Below, piece by piece: positions 1-7,612 of a stretch of DNA of 48,186 nt. Source of the DNA: a virus; IMG/VR virus record IMGVR_UViG_3300037480_000036, positions 1 to 48,186 of that record. One strand, 5' to 3'. Numbering within the stretch: the first letter of the stretch is position 1; every line of letters begins with the position of its first letter. The notes beneath the pieces are model-generated. The model ran no database searches. It was not told where the DNA came from and saw only the letters and a program-made list of their open reading frames with translations. Position numbers and translations under genes: made by a program.

Positions 1-186
1 CCTTTTTCTACCTGAATGTCGCGTATGAGGTGTTCCCCAATTGGCAGTGTAGATGGCTAGACATCTGGACGTTTAGACGTCTAAACGGCTAAAAGTATAT
101 ATACTCCTAGTACGTATATATAATGTAGTGGATAAATTGAGGAATTCCCCCCATAATTGAACGATACCCACATAGGAGCAAGAGAG
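1..186. other. Left-end non-coding region, candidate terminase or cos region
   Basis: No gene is seen here. The stretch holds an 18-bp perfect palindrome at 70-87 (CGTTTAGACGTCTAAACG), an imperfect earlier copy of its core (TAGACATCT at 59-67 against TAGACGTCT at 74-82), a hairpin-like AGATG-N6-CATCT at 51-66, and a 12-bp palindrome AGTATATATACT at 94-105. A TATAAT hexamer at 119-124 could be the -10 of the terS promoter, but I see no good -35. The region lies directly upstream of the small terminase, where cos or terminase-binding sites often lie in HK97-like phages. That role is inferred from position only. Confidence 0.45.
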
Positions 187-570
187 ATGAGTCAGATAAG
201 AAGTAATCCACCTGAATCGGTGAATACGTTTGAACAGAAGCAGATGTACATGGTCCTGTATGATGATATGACAGACAACGGTGTATTACTACAATACCAT
301 GATAGACACGCTCTTGGCGAATTGGCAGTTATAAACTGTGAAATGAATGACTTACGTGCAGACCTCCGTAAGAATGGTGAGTCAGTCGAGGTACAAGGTG
401 ACCGCAACGTGGTGACCAAGAAAAACCCAGCACGTGATGCACTTGAGAAAATTCGACCTCATCAAATCCGCTTGATGAAAGAGTTCAAGATGACACCTAA
501 TAGTCGTAAAGTGACCAGTGGTGTACCTGAACATCAAGGTGATAAAGATGATGGGTTCGGTATTGTATGA
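187..570 (+). CDS. terS: Terminase small subunit, P27-family-like
   Basis: Probable small terminase subunit, which recognises the packaging site and loads the large subunit. The 127-residue protein carries the C-terminal signature of the P27 family: a KKNPARDAL motif, then a helix ending in LLKEF-like LMKEFKMTPNSR. I chose ATG 187 because AGGAG at 174-178 sits 8 nt before it. An in-frame TTG at 157 would add ten residues but has no ribosome site. The stop overlaps the start of terL in an ATGA, so the two are translationally coupled. Family assignment is by motif and by position before terL. Confidence 0.8.
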   Translation: MSQIRSNPPESVNTFEQKQMYMVLYDDMTDNGVLLQYHDRHALGELAVINCEMNDLRADLRKNGESVEVQGDRNVVTKKNPARDALEKIRPHQIRLMKEFKMTPNSRKVTSGVPEHQGDKDDGFGIV

Positions 571-2309
571 ATATATCCCAATACGAATTTCCTGATGTTC
601 AAGCAGGTGATCAGGATTGGCGATGGTTTCATAAGTACCCACATGACATCATCACAGGTAAAATACCAGCAGGTAGATTAATGAAGCTCGCTGCTGAACG
701 CCATTTCAAAGATATGGAACGTGACGATTTGTACGTTGATGAACAAGCTGCTAAATCGATTGTAATGTGGTTCAAGTTCATACCGATCACAGATGGTAAA
801 GATGCAGGACGACCCACAACATTACTACCTTGGCAGATATGGTTAGTGGTGTCGTTAATAGCGTGGAAGTGGAACGAGAACAGTTTTGATGATGATGGTA
901 ATCCGATGCACGTACTTGGTGAACGTCGATTCAATCAAACATTCATTCTCGTGTCACGTAAAGGTGGTAAGTCAACCCTTGCTGCAGGGCTGATGCTATA
1001 TGTCATGTACAAAGCAGGTTATCAACCTCGTGCTTACTCATTGGCCACAAAACGCGACCAAGCAAAAATTGTACTCAAGACAGCTCAGGTCATGATCAAC
1101 CTGTCACCTCGTTTAAAGTCGATATTCAACGCACGAACCAATGACATATTAACCGATAAACATGGTGAGTTCAGAGCATTGGCCAGTGACAGTCAGTCAC
1201 TTGATGGTTTGAATCCTGACACAATTTCACTCGATGAGTGCCACGCAATTAAAGATCGTAACCTTTACGGTGTTGTTGTATCTGCTTTCGGTGCTAAAAC
1301 AGAGTATCTAAGCATTGTGATCACCACAGCAGGTTTTATCCTCGATGGGTTGTGCACTGACCTGTATAAAAATGGTGAAGCTGTGCTTGAGGGTCGTGTT
1401 GAACAAGATAACTACTTCTACGCCATGTGGCAGATAGATAAAAAAGATGATTGGTCAGATCCTCAGTGTTGGTACAAATCGAACCCTGGTACAATTCATG
1501 GTTTACCATCGATGCGATACCTCCATGACCGTTATAAAGAGGCATCACTTAGTTTCGCTGAAAAAGCCAACTTCATAACTAAACATGCAAACTTATTCGT
1601 CAATGGCGCAGATAAGTGGCTGGACATGGACAAGGTACAAGCCTGTACTGTTGATGATTTGAGGTTCGATGACTACAAACATAAGAAATGTTATATCGGT
1701 TTCGATAGATCATTAGGTGGTGACGTTACATCACTGTATGTGCTGTTTCCTGATGATGATGGTGGTATTACTATCTTCGGGTTCAACATTCAAACACAAG
1801 CAGCAGTGACCGACTCGACTGACTACCTTAAAAAGATTTATGAGAAAGCTGAGTCAAGCGGTCACATTCGATTAATCAACACCAGTTCTCGCATCCGTAA
1901 TGAGCATGTAAAGCAACTTATCCGTGATGTGTATAATCAGTTACCGCAGTGTGAACATATCGCCTATGACCCTTATAAGATGAAAGAGGTGGCGATGGAC
2001 TTGGAGGAAGAAGGTTTACCGGTGTTATCAGTGTCGCAAGGTGCAGGTAATTTATCAGAACCAGCTAAGAAGTTTGAGTCATTGGTAGAAGATCAACTAT
2101 TGAGGTACAATGGTGATACGATGTTCAACTTCGCATGTGAGTGTGCTGTAATGGACGTTACCAAGTTCAACAACGTGGCAGTGTACAAAACTGACTACAA
2201 AACTGAAAAAATAGATCCGCTCATTGCTGTTATTATTGCTTTGTCAAGTGCTACACTGTTCAGCACTAACAGTAGCGTGTATAATCACAAGGGATTAACC
2301 GTAATTTAG
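567..2309 (+). CDS. terL: Terminase large subunit, HK97-like
   Basis: ATP-driven DNA packaging motor and nuclease. The 580-residue length is normal for the Terminase_1 type. The ATPase half has a Walker A-like loop RKGGKS at about residue 131 and a Walker B ISLDECHA near 220. The nuclease half begins with GFDRSLGGD near residue 375, giving the first metal-binding Asp. The family-typical SQGAGNLSEPAKKFE segment lies near 490, and the C terminus has the usual KIDPLIAVIIAL helix. It is coupled to terS by ATGA overlap and followed by the portal gene after 12 nt, the standard HK97 order. Confidence 0.96.
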   Translation: MNISQYEFPDVQAGDQDWRWFHKYPHDIITGKIPAGRLMKLAAERHFKDMERDDLYVDEQAAKSIVMWFKFIPITDGKDAGRPTTLLPWQIWLVVSLIAWKWNENSFDDDGNPMHVLGERRFNQTFILVSRKGGKSTLAAGLMLYVMYKAGYQPRAYSLATKRDQAKIVLKTAQVMINLSPRLKSIFNARTNDILTDKHGEFRALASDSQSLDGLNPDTISLDECHAIKDRNLYGVVVSAFGAKTEYLSIVITTAGFILDGLCTDLYKNGEAVLEGRVEQDNYFYAMWQIDKKDDWSDPQCWYKSNPGTIHGLPSMRYLHDRYKEASLSFAEKANFITKHANLFVNGADKWLDMDKVQACTVDDLRFDDYKHKKCYIGFDRSLGGDVTSLYVLFPDDDGGITIFGFNIQTQAAVTDSTDYLKKIYEKAESSGHIRLINTSSRIRNEHVKQLIRDVYNQLPQCEHIAYDPYKMKEVAMDLEEEGLPVLSVSQGAGNLSEPAKKFESLVEDQLLRYNGDTMFNFACECAVMDVTKFNNVAVYKTDYKTEKIDPLIAVIIALSSATLFSTNSSVYNHKGLTVI

Positions 2310-2321
2310 AGGGCTACACCG

Positions 2322-3581
2322 ATGGTAATGACACCAGAACGGTTTTACAGATTAAAACTTGAAAACATGAAATCTCGAACAAAAGAGTATGGTGACGATT
2401 TTGGCGTTAATTTGTTTTCAGGTAACTCAGGTGCAATGACACCTAGTAAAGCAATGACCATTGAAACCGTTTACACATGTATTCGTGATAAGTCTGAAAC
2501 CGTTGGCAGATTACCTGTGTCGCTCTATGATAGATCTGATGATGCTGTGTCTAAGGTTGACGATGGTCGTTTACACAAGATCTTCACACAGCAACCTAAC
2601 GACTTTATGACTATTCAAGGTTTCCTTGAGTTCCTTACTGCCAGTTATGAACTGTACGGTGCGTTCTATGCCTACATTGCATATAATGACCGTGGTAGCA
2701 TCATGGAGTTAATACCGTTCAAGCATCAGCAGAATGTTAAACCTGCGATGGACCAAAACGGTGATGTGTATTACACCTACGTAACGAATGATGGTAAACC
2801 TAACATGGTGTTCGGTATTGATAACATTTTCGTTATTAATCAGTTCACACTTGATGGTTTCACACCTATCTCACCTATTCAGTACAACGCAGCATTACTC
2901 AATGGCACATACGACACTGAAGATACATGGAACACATTACAAGCTGAAGGTATTACCTCACAGTTTGCATTGCGCACTGAGAAATCTGTCAGTGCTGATG
3001 CTGCGAACCGATTAAAAGCCGATTGGAAAACATTTCGTGGGGCACCCGGTGTTGGTAACATTCCTGTACTTGAAGATGGTATGGACGTTAAATCGTTACA
3101 ACTATCACCTAAAGATTCAGAGCTGTTAGCAAGTCGTGAGTTCTCAGTTAACCGTATTTGTCGCATATTCCGGGTACCACCAGAGCGCATTGGTGTACCT
3201 AAGTCAGCTTCATCGAATCAAACGATGTTAGACATTGACGAAGCCTATATGCGTAATGGCATTGAGCCAATTCTGATGAAGTTCGAGAATGCTTCTAACA
3301 TCATCATGCGTAAATTGAAATCTAATCGTTTTGTACGTGTTAACCGTAAAGCATTTTACAATGGCTCACCTCATCGTATGGTTGAAGCTGTTAGTGCTGA
3401 GTTCAAGATGTGTGGTTGTACTATTAATGAAATGAGAATGGATTTAGGTCGTGATCCTGTTGAGGGTGGTGATGTATTTGCCATTGATACGAATAATTTA
3501 ACGCTGGGTAGTCTTACTGACATAGGCACTGTACAAGAACAAATTAATAACCAAGCTCAAGGTGGAACTAATGAAGAATAA
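2322..3581 (+). CDS. Portal protein, HK97-like
   Basis: Forms the dodecameric ring at the unique capsid vertex through which DNA enters and leaves. The 419-residue protein has the HK97 portal pattern: TVYTCIRDKSETVGRLPVSLY near residue 50, a central stem region, and FRVPPERIG near 285 followed by a Gln/Asn-rich C terminus. It sits between terL and the prohead protease, as expected. The ATG at 2322 is preceded by GAGGG. The 3' end overlaps the protease start by 11 nt. Confidence 0.93.
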   Translation: MVMTPERFYRLKLENMKSRTKEYGDDFGVNLFSGNSGAMTPSKAMTIETVYTCIRDKSETVGRLPVSLYDRSDDAVSKVDDGRLHKIFTQQPNDFMTIQGFLEFLTASYELYGAFYAYIAYNDRGSIMELIPFKHQQNVKPAMDQNGDVYYTYVTNDGKPNMVFGIDNIFVINQFTLDGFTPISPIQYNAALLNGTYDTEDTWNTLQAEGITSQFALRTEKSVSADAANRLKADWKTFRGAPGVGNIPVLEDGMDVKSLQLSPKDSELLASREFSVNRICRIFRVPPERIGVPKSASSNQTMLDIDEAYMRNGIEPILMKFENASNIIMRKLKSNRFVRVNRKAFYNGSPHRMVEAVSAEFKMCGCTINEMRMDLGRDPVEGGDVFAIDTNNLTLGSLTDIGTVQEQINNQAQGGTNEE

Positions 3582-4224
3582 AATGCAGAAGATGGAGTGT
3601 GCCATCAGTGAAGTCAAAATGGACCCGTCAACAGGCGAGTTCACTTGTTATGGTAACGTCAAAGGTAATGTTGACCACGCCTTAGATAAAACTATGAACG
3701 GCGCTTACGCAGATAGTATTAAAGCCCATAAGTCTGCTGGAACAATGCCTCAAATGTTCTGGATGCACAAATCACACGATTTGCCGGTTGGTGTATGGTT
3801 AGACATGGAAGAAGATCCTAAAGGTCTGAAGATGCGAGGTCGCCTAAGTAAAACAGCACTTGGTTCTGACATTGAAATCTTAGCCAAAGATGGTGCGCTC
3901 AACATGTTCAGCATTGGCTACTGGGTTGAAGATGAAAAGTGGAACAACGAAGGTTACAACGAGTTACACAAGATACACGTTACAGAAGTATCATGGGTTA
4001 CACGTGCTTGCAATGAAGAATCTGTGTTGTTAGATATTAAATCTAAAATGGACGATGGCGAATTACCAACTAAGCGTGAACTTGAAAAGGTATTACGTGA
4101 ACAGTGTGGTTTTAGTAAACGTCAAGCTAATCGCATCACTAACAGTTATAACCCTGTTGTGGATACTGATACGACTGAACTTGAAGCTATGATGAAAGGG
4201 TTTATCGACCTACCTGATGCTTAA
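3571..4224 (+). CDS. Prohead protease, HK97 (S78/U35) family
   Basis: Serine protease that matures the prohead by cleaving the capsid delta domain. The core motif FWMHKSHDLPVGVW carries the likely catalytic His66, and NMFSIGY carries the likely nucleophile Ser114; both match the family. Length is 217 residues. ATG 3571 is preferred because AAGGTGGA lies just upstream inside the end of the portal gene; a GTG at 3562 is possible but lacks that spacing. The last about 60 residues form an Arg/Lys-rich helical tail not needed for catalysis. The 3' end overlaps the converging HTH gene by 23 nt. Confidence 0.92.
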   Translation: MKNKMQKMECAISEVKMDPSTGEFTCYGNVKGNVDHALDKTMNGAYADSIKAHKSAGTMPQMFWMHKSHDLPVGVWLDMEEDPKGLKMRGRLSKTALGSDIEILAKDGALNMFSIGYWVEDEKWNNEGYNELHKIHVTEVSWVTRACNEESVLLDIKSKMDDGELPTKRELEKVLREQCGFSKRQANRITNSYNPVVDTDTTELEAMMKGFIDLPDA

Positions 4225-4651
4225 TGTTTAACTCATCACAATAAGATTGTGCCGATTCAGAAAGGGTGAAGAAGTTTTCTCTACCTATTATCTTATCGGT
4301 GCATTTCTTACTGTCTTTTTTAATTGCATAACCGTTCAGCACTTGCATAACTACGAACTCATTTTTATACCGTTTTGGCAAGTGACAGCCTCGTATTAAG
4401 TTGTAAGTGGTTTTTGTCGAAAGACCCAACTTCTCAGCTGCGTCATGGATTGTTCCACCCTCGTTAATTATTGCCAGTACGGTATCTTTTCTCACCTGTT
4501 TCCTGTACGTCAACAGTGTAATACCGTGGCGCGTCAAGAAGCGATTAAGTATTGCAGGGTCAACATCGTATTTTTCTGCTATTTGTAATACTGGAATAGT
4601 CAGTGATAATTCCAGTATGTTAGGTATGTCTGTGTATTCTAATTCGTTCAT
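4202..4651 (-). CDS. Helix-turn-helix DNA-binding protein, inserted in the head module
   Basis: A 149-residue protein on the opposite strand from all surrounding head genes. Residues about 22-40 (IAEKYDVDPAILNRFLTRHG) and 68-90 (DAAEKLGLSTKTTYNLIRG) look like two helix-turn-helix units, so DNA binding is likely. The target is unknown. It starts at ATG 4651 with AAGGA upstream and has its own CRP-type promoter at 4689-4731. Own promoter, opposite strand and position between protease and capsid genes fit a moron-type insertion. It could be a transcription factor, including for the phage's repeated operators, or a relative of homing-endonuclease DNA-binding tails. Confidence 0.75.
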   Translation of the reverse strand: MNELEYTDIPNILELSLTIPVLQIAEKYDVDPAILNRFLTRHGITLLTYRKQVRKDTVLAIINEGGTIHDAAEKLGLSTKTTYNLIRGCHLPKRYKNEFVVMQVLNGYAIKKDSKKCTDKIIGRENFFTLSESAQSYCDELNIKHQVGR

Positions 4652-4688
4652 GTTTGTTCCTTAATTTAAGGGTTGAGTAATGGGCTGA

Positions 4689-4731
4689 ATCTTAGAACAC
4701 TTCGCACCTGAATACTGTGAACTAAGTCACA
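4689..4731 (-). promoter_or_regulatory. CRP-type class II promoter A, for the HTH gene
   Basis: Read on the reverse strand: TGTGA-CTTAGT-TCACA at 4731-4716, then 21 nt, then TAAGAT at 4694-4689 as the -10. Counting from the -10 puts the operator centre at -41.5. The geometry is the same as in promoters B, C, D and E. There is no consensus -35, as expected for an activator-dependent promoter. Confidence 0.75.
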
Positions 4732-4747
4732 GATAACACAAGTAACT

Positions 4748-4776
4748 TGATATTGGCAAATATAACGCTTAAACTG
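4748..4776 (+). promoter_or_regulatory. Forward sigma70-like promoter for the capsid gene
   Basis: TTGATA, 17 nt, then TAAACT, lying divergent to the CRP-type promoter A and upstream of the major capsid gene. The -10 is embedded in TTAAACTGACA (4769-4779), which recurs exactly at 6739-6749 in the second divergent cassette. Confidence 0.5.
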
Positions 4777-4871
4777 ACAGCATTAAGTAGTGGTCTACTT
4801 TAATGACGTTGTGGTCAACGTGAACATAAAAAACATAACCTTAACCTAAACCTAAATATTGGAGTCCACTA

Positions 4872-6233
4872 ATGGATGAATTAAAGAAATTACTTGAAGC
4901 CATGACGCTCAAGTTTGAAAAGTCACAAGAAGCACGTGTTGCTGCTGAAAAAGCATTAACAGGCCAAGTTGAGGCACTTGATGCTAAATACGTTGAACTT
5001 GAAAAGTCAAAAGACGCTGATGAAGTCAAAGCACTTAAAAAGTCTATCGCCAATCTTGAAGATGAGATCAGTGATGTACGCACTAAAGCTAAAGCATCTT
5101 TCCAACCTAACGTAGATGAGCACAAAGCTGTTAAAGCTGTTGTTGTTTCGTCAATCGGTGCAATGTTGAAACTTAACGGTTCAGCTGGCGAAGGTAATGT
5201 TAAAGACTTACTAAGTGCTGCTGGTAACATGATCACTGATAAAGTGAAAGCGTTGAACATCGGTACACCTGAATCAGCAGGTTTAGCGATTGCTGAAGTG
5301 TTAAGTCGTGATGTTATTCACTACGCACGTGAATATTCACCGATTATGGGGCTAGTTGGCCGTGATCCTGTGATGACTCGTAACTACCGTAAATTGGTAC
5401 TTGTTGGTTACCCTGCTGTTGCCACTGGTGTAGAGAACATTCCTGGTTCTGTATTACCACAAACAGATACACAGACCTATGCTGAAATCCGTAGTAAAAC
5501 GTGGAAAGTGTACGCTAAACCACGTATTACAGACGAGGCAATGACTGCACCTGATATCGATGTATATGGTGAGCTGTTAGTGTTACTTGGACAAGAAATG
5601 GGTATTTACCAAGCAGCACAAGTGCTTCAGGGTACTGGTGTTGATGACGCTACTCAAACTAATGCACGTGGTATCTTATCTGTACGTACAGATATTACAG
5701 ACCTTACGGGTGAGTCTTGGAAACCAACTTTAGCAGCTGATCCTGCTGATGCACGTGACCATGATATTTACCCTGCTAAAGCAACTGGTGTATCTGGTGC
5801 GTTAGGTTCTGATGATGAAGCTATCGTTAACCTGTTTATCGATATTATCAACGAACACCCTTCAATGTTCTTGTCTGGTAGCTCGTTCTTAATGAATCGT
5901 AAAACTAAAGGTGTTATTGAGAAAGTACGTGATGCTGATAATCACCCTATCTTCATCAATAACTACAAAGATGGCGGTGTACCTACAATCATGGGTTATC
6001 CTGTTATTATTGATGACACAATGCCTGATATTGCTGCTGATTCAACACCGATTATTTTCGGTACGTTAAGTCGTGCATTCTACTTGAACGATGGTGACAT
6101 TGATAAGATGTTACTTGACCCGTACACGATTGATCAGTGTACGTTAGTTAAAACGTCTAAAGAGATGTTTGAGCGTGTTGGTAACTCTGATGCGATTAAG
6201 ATTATTGCTTGTACCACTAACGGTCCTGCATAA
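4872..6233 (+). CDS. Major capsid protein with N-terminal delta (scaffold) domain, HK97 fold
   Basis: Builds the icosahedral shell. Residues 1 to about 80 are a charged coiled-coil, the delta domain that acts as internal scaffold and is removed by the prohead protease. The remaining about 370 residues match the HK97 gp5 type, with the late motifs GYPVIIDDTMPD and IIFGTLSRAFYLND near the C terminus. GGAG at 4861-4864 supports ATG 4872. The gene has its own forward promoter and is followed by a strong terminator at 6257, so it forms a separate, likely highly expressed unit. Confidence 0.95.
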   Translation: MDELKKLLEAMTLKFEKSQEARVAAEKALTGQVEALDAKYVELEKSKDADEVKALKKSIANLEDEISDVRTKAKASFQPNVDEHKAVKAVVVSSIGAMLKLNGSAGEGNVKDLLSAAGNMITDKVKALNIGTPESAGLAIAEVLSRDVIHYAREYSPIMGLVGRDPVMTRNYRKLVLVGYPAVATGVENIPGSVLPQTDTQTYAEIRSKTWKVYAKPRITDEAMTAPDIDVYGELLVLLGQEMGIYQAAQVLQGTGVDDATQTNARGILSVRTDITDLTGESWKPTLAADPADARDHDIYPAKATGVSGALGSDDEAIVNLFIDIINEHPSMFLSGSSFLMNRKTKGVIEKVRDADNHPIFINNYKDGGVPTIMGYPVIIDDTMPDIAADSTPIIFGTLSRAFYLNDGDIDKMLLDPYTIDQCTLVKTSKEMFERVGNSDAIKIIACTTNGPA

Positions 6234-6256
6234 CACTTAACGTGTTAGATGTGAAG

Positions 6257-6283
6257 AAGCCCACTTAGTTGTGGGCTTTTTGT
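6257..6283 (+). terminator. Rho-independent terminator after the capsid gene
   Basis: Perfect stem AAGCCCAC/GTGGGCTT (6257-6264 and 6271-6278) with loop TTAGTT and a following T run. Placed 24 nt after the capsid stop. It may also stop the converging reverse operon. Confidence 0.88.
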
Positions 6284-6471
6284 TATCTCAACTTACTACC
6301 AGTGTGAACAAACACACCTTCGTCGTTTAATTCATAGAACTGAAACGTGGGTACAATCTCACCCATTACGTTTACCATTGTTCGTGTTTTGTAACGTGTA
6401 ACACCTTCAGCAACACAAATCGTTTGACCGCTAAGTGGTCCACCTTTACATTCATAACGAATCATGTGCAT
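6283..6471 (-). CDS. Small GGPLSGQ-motif phage protein
   Basis: A 62-residue protein of unknown role. Residues 9-15 (GGPLSGQ) are the hallmark of a small-protein family common in phages. It ends in an aromatic beta-rich stretch (TFQFYELNDEGVFVHTG). It is a paralogue of the forward gene at 15442-15606, which has GGPLDGQ in the same place. It is the second gene of a two-gene reverse operon, starting 2 nt after the zinc-ribbon gene stop; an in-frame ATG two codons later is an alternative start. Function unknown. Confidence 0.75.
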   Translation of the reverse strand: MHMIRYECKGGPLSGQTICVAEGVTRYKTRTMVNVMGEIVPTFQFYELNDEGVFVHTGSKLR

Positions 6472-6473
6472 GG

Positions 6474-6641
6474 CTATTCCCCATCAGGTAAATTACGCTT
6501 GTCGATGTGCATAAGGTGTGTAGCTTCACCACCACATTGAGGGCAAGTACATTTACCCTTTACAGTTTCAACAGCGTATTCTTTCACTGTTTCAGTTAGA
6601 CGATAACCACATTCACACATTTTAATAATTCGGTCTTTCAT
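6474..6641 (-). CDS. Small zinc-ribbon protein
   Basis: A 55-residue reading frame on the reverse strand. It starts at ATG 6641 with CGGAGTAA upstream and begins MKDRIIKMCECGYRL. It holds two Cys pairs, CEC at residues 9-11 and CTCPQCGG at 32-39, which is the pattern of a treble-clef or rubredoxin-like zinc ribbon. It lies first in the reverse operon behind CRP-type promoter B. Binding of nucleic acid or protein is plausible; no specific role can be read. Confidence 0.72.
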   Translation of the reverse strand: MKDRIIKMCECGYRLTETVKEYAVETVKGKCTCPQCGGEATHLMHIDKRNLPDGE

Positions 6642-6673
6642 TGCTATTACTCCGTTGTTTAATTGATGTAGAG

Positions 6674-6716
6674 ATAGTAGAACAGTTACTAAACGAATAC
6701 TGTGAGCATTGTCACA
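6674..6716 (-). promoter_or_regulatory. CRP-type class II promoter B, for the zinc-ribbon/GGPLSGQ operon
   Basis: Read on the reverse strand: TGTGA-CAATGC-TCACA at 6716-6701, exactly 21 nt, then TACTAT at 6679-6674. The operator centre is at -41.5. The 6-nt context TGTTC-TA before and into the -10 is shared with promoters A and E. Confidence 0.78.
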
Positions 6717-6744
6717 TTGTCAAACATCAGTCAATAAGTTAAAC
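6716..6744 (+). promoter_or_regulatory. Forward sigma70-like promoter for the connector and tail genes
   Basis: TTGTCA, 17 nt, TAAACT, divergent to promoter B. The -10 lies in the same TTAAACTGACA string (6739-6749) seen upstream of the capsid gene. It would restart forward transcription after the capsid terminator. Confidence 0.5.
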
Positions 6745-6765
6745 TGACATAATAAACAGGAGCTA

Positions 6766-7296
6766 ATGGCTATGTTACCGTTCAAAATACTAACACAAGA
6801 CCCTTTCACAGCTATCACACTTGACGAAGCTAAGTCACAGTGTCGATTAATGCCATCTTTCACCCTTGATGACACCTATATCACGTCACTTATTACTGTT
6901 GCAGTAGATGCAGCACAAGAGTACGTTCACTGGATGCTATCACCTGGTACTGTTAAGCAGTACAGCGCGAATGGCGGTGATATTATGTTGTACGGTAAAT
7001 ATGTAACGGGTATTACAGAGGTCACAAGCGGTGGTACCGTGCTCACTACTGACAACTATGAATATAATGATGTAACAGACGTTGTGAGCGTTAACCCTGC
7101 GTACAGTGACGTTAACGTGACATACGCTTGTGGTGCAACAGCTCTGCAATTACCACAAGCTGTTAAGCAAGGTATCTTGATGATGATCTCAACCATGTAC
7201 AACAACCGTGAAGATTTCATCACAGGTCTGAGTGTTGAGAAGATGCCGTTAACCTCCATGAAATTACTTAGTTTGAGTCGTATTTATGTATCATAA
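6766..7296 (+). CDS. Head-tail connector, gp6-like
   Basis: Probable head-tail connector (adaptor) that docks under the portal ring. The 176-residue protein begins with the family-typical pattern: Pro-rich start, then ITLDEAKSQCRL and a four-helix region with YITSLITVAVDAAQEYV. AGGAG four nt before ATG 6766 marks the start. It is the first gene after the second divergent cassette and overlaps the head closure gene by 11 nt. HK97 gp6 is the closest described counterpart. Confidence 0.86.
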   Translation: MAMLPFKILTQDPFTAITLDEAKSQCRLMPSFTLDDTYITSLITVAVDAAQEYVHWMLSPGTVKQYSANGGDIMLYGKYVTGITEVTSGGTVLTTDNYEYNDVTDVVSVNPAYSDVNVTYACGATALQLPQAVKQGILMMISTMYNNREDFITGLSVEKMPLTSMKLLSLSRIYVS

Positions 7297-7612
7297 TATT
7301 AACTCAGGTCGATTGCGCCAATACGTTGAGGTGTTCGTACCTAGTAACGACACTGATGACTACGGACAGCCAATTGGCAATGTACCAGTGTTTGATGCAC
7401 GTGCTGAGGTTAAGACTGTCAGTGGTGCTAAAGTACAGGATTATGGAACCACAACCACCAGCACAATCATCACAGTGTTGATGTGGTTCGATGAACGTGC
7501 TGAAGATAAACAAGTGTTGGTTTACAACGGTGTTGAATACATGGTGAACCACGTTAAACCAGATGAACTAATGAAATCAATGATCCTAACATGTGAGGTG
7601 ATCAAGAAATGA
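7286..7612 (+). CDS. Head closure / head-tail joining protein
   Basis: A 108-residue, mostly beta protein of the SPP1 gp16 / HK97 gp7 type (head-tail adaptor family). It begins with the typical NSGRLRQYVEV strand and has DDYGQPIG and the late YMVNHVKPDELMKSM motif. It likely forms the ring that seals the packaged head. It overlaps the connector gene and is overlapped by the next gene (ATGA), so it belongs to one translational chain. Confidence 0.83.
   Translation: MYHNINSGRLRQYVEVFVPSNDTDDYGQPIGNVPVFDARAEVKTVSGAKVQDYGTTTTSTIITVLMWFDERAEDKQVLVYNGVEYMVNHVKPDELMKSMILTCEVIKK

Noticed and set aside
157-186. TTG start for the small terminase
   Set aside because: No ribosome site; ATG 187 has AGGAG at good spacing.
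4202-4651. Lysogeny repressor
   Set aside because: The protein has HTH units but no CI-like C-terminal domain, and no integrase or attachment site is seen in the window.
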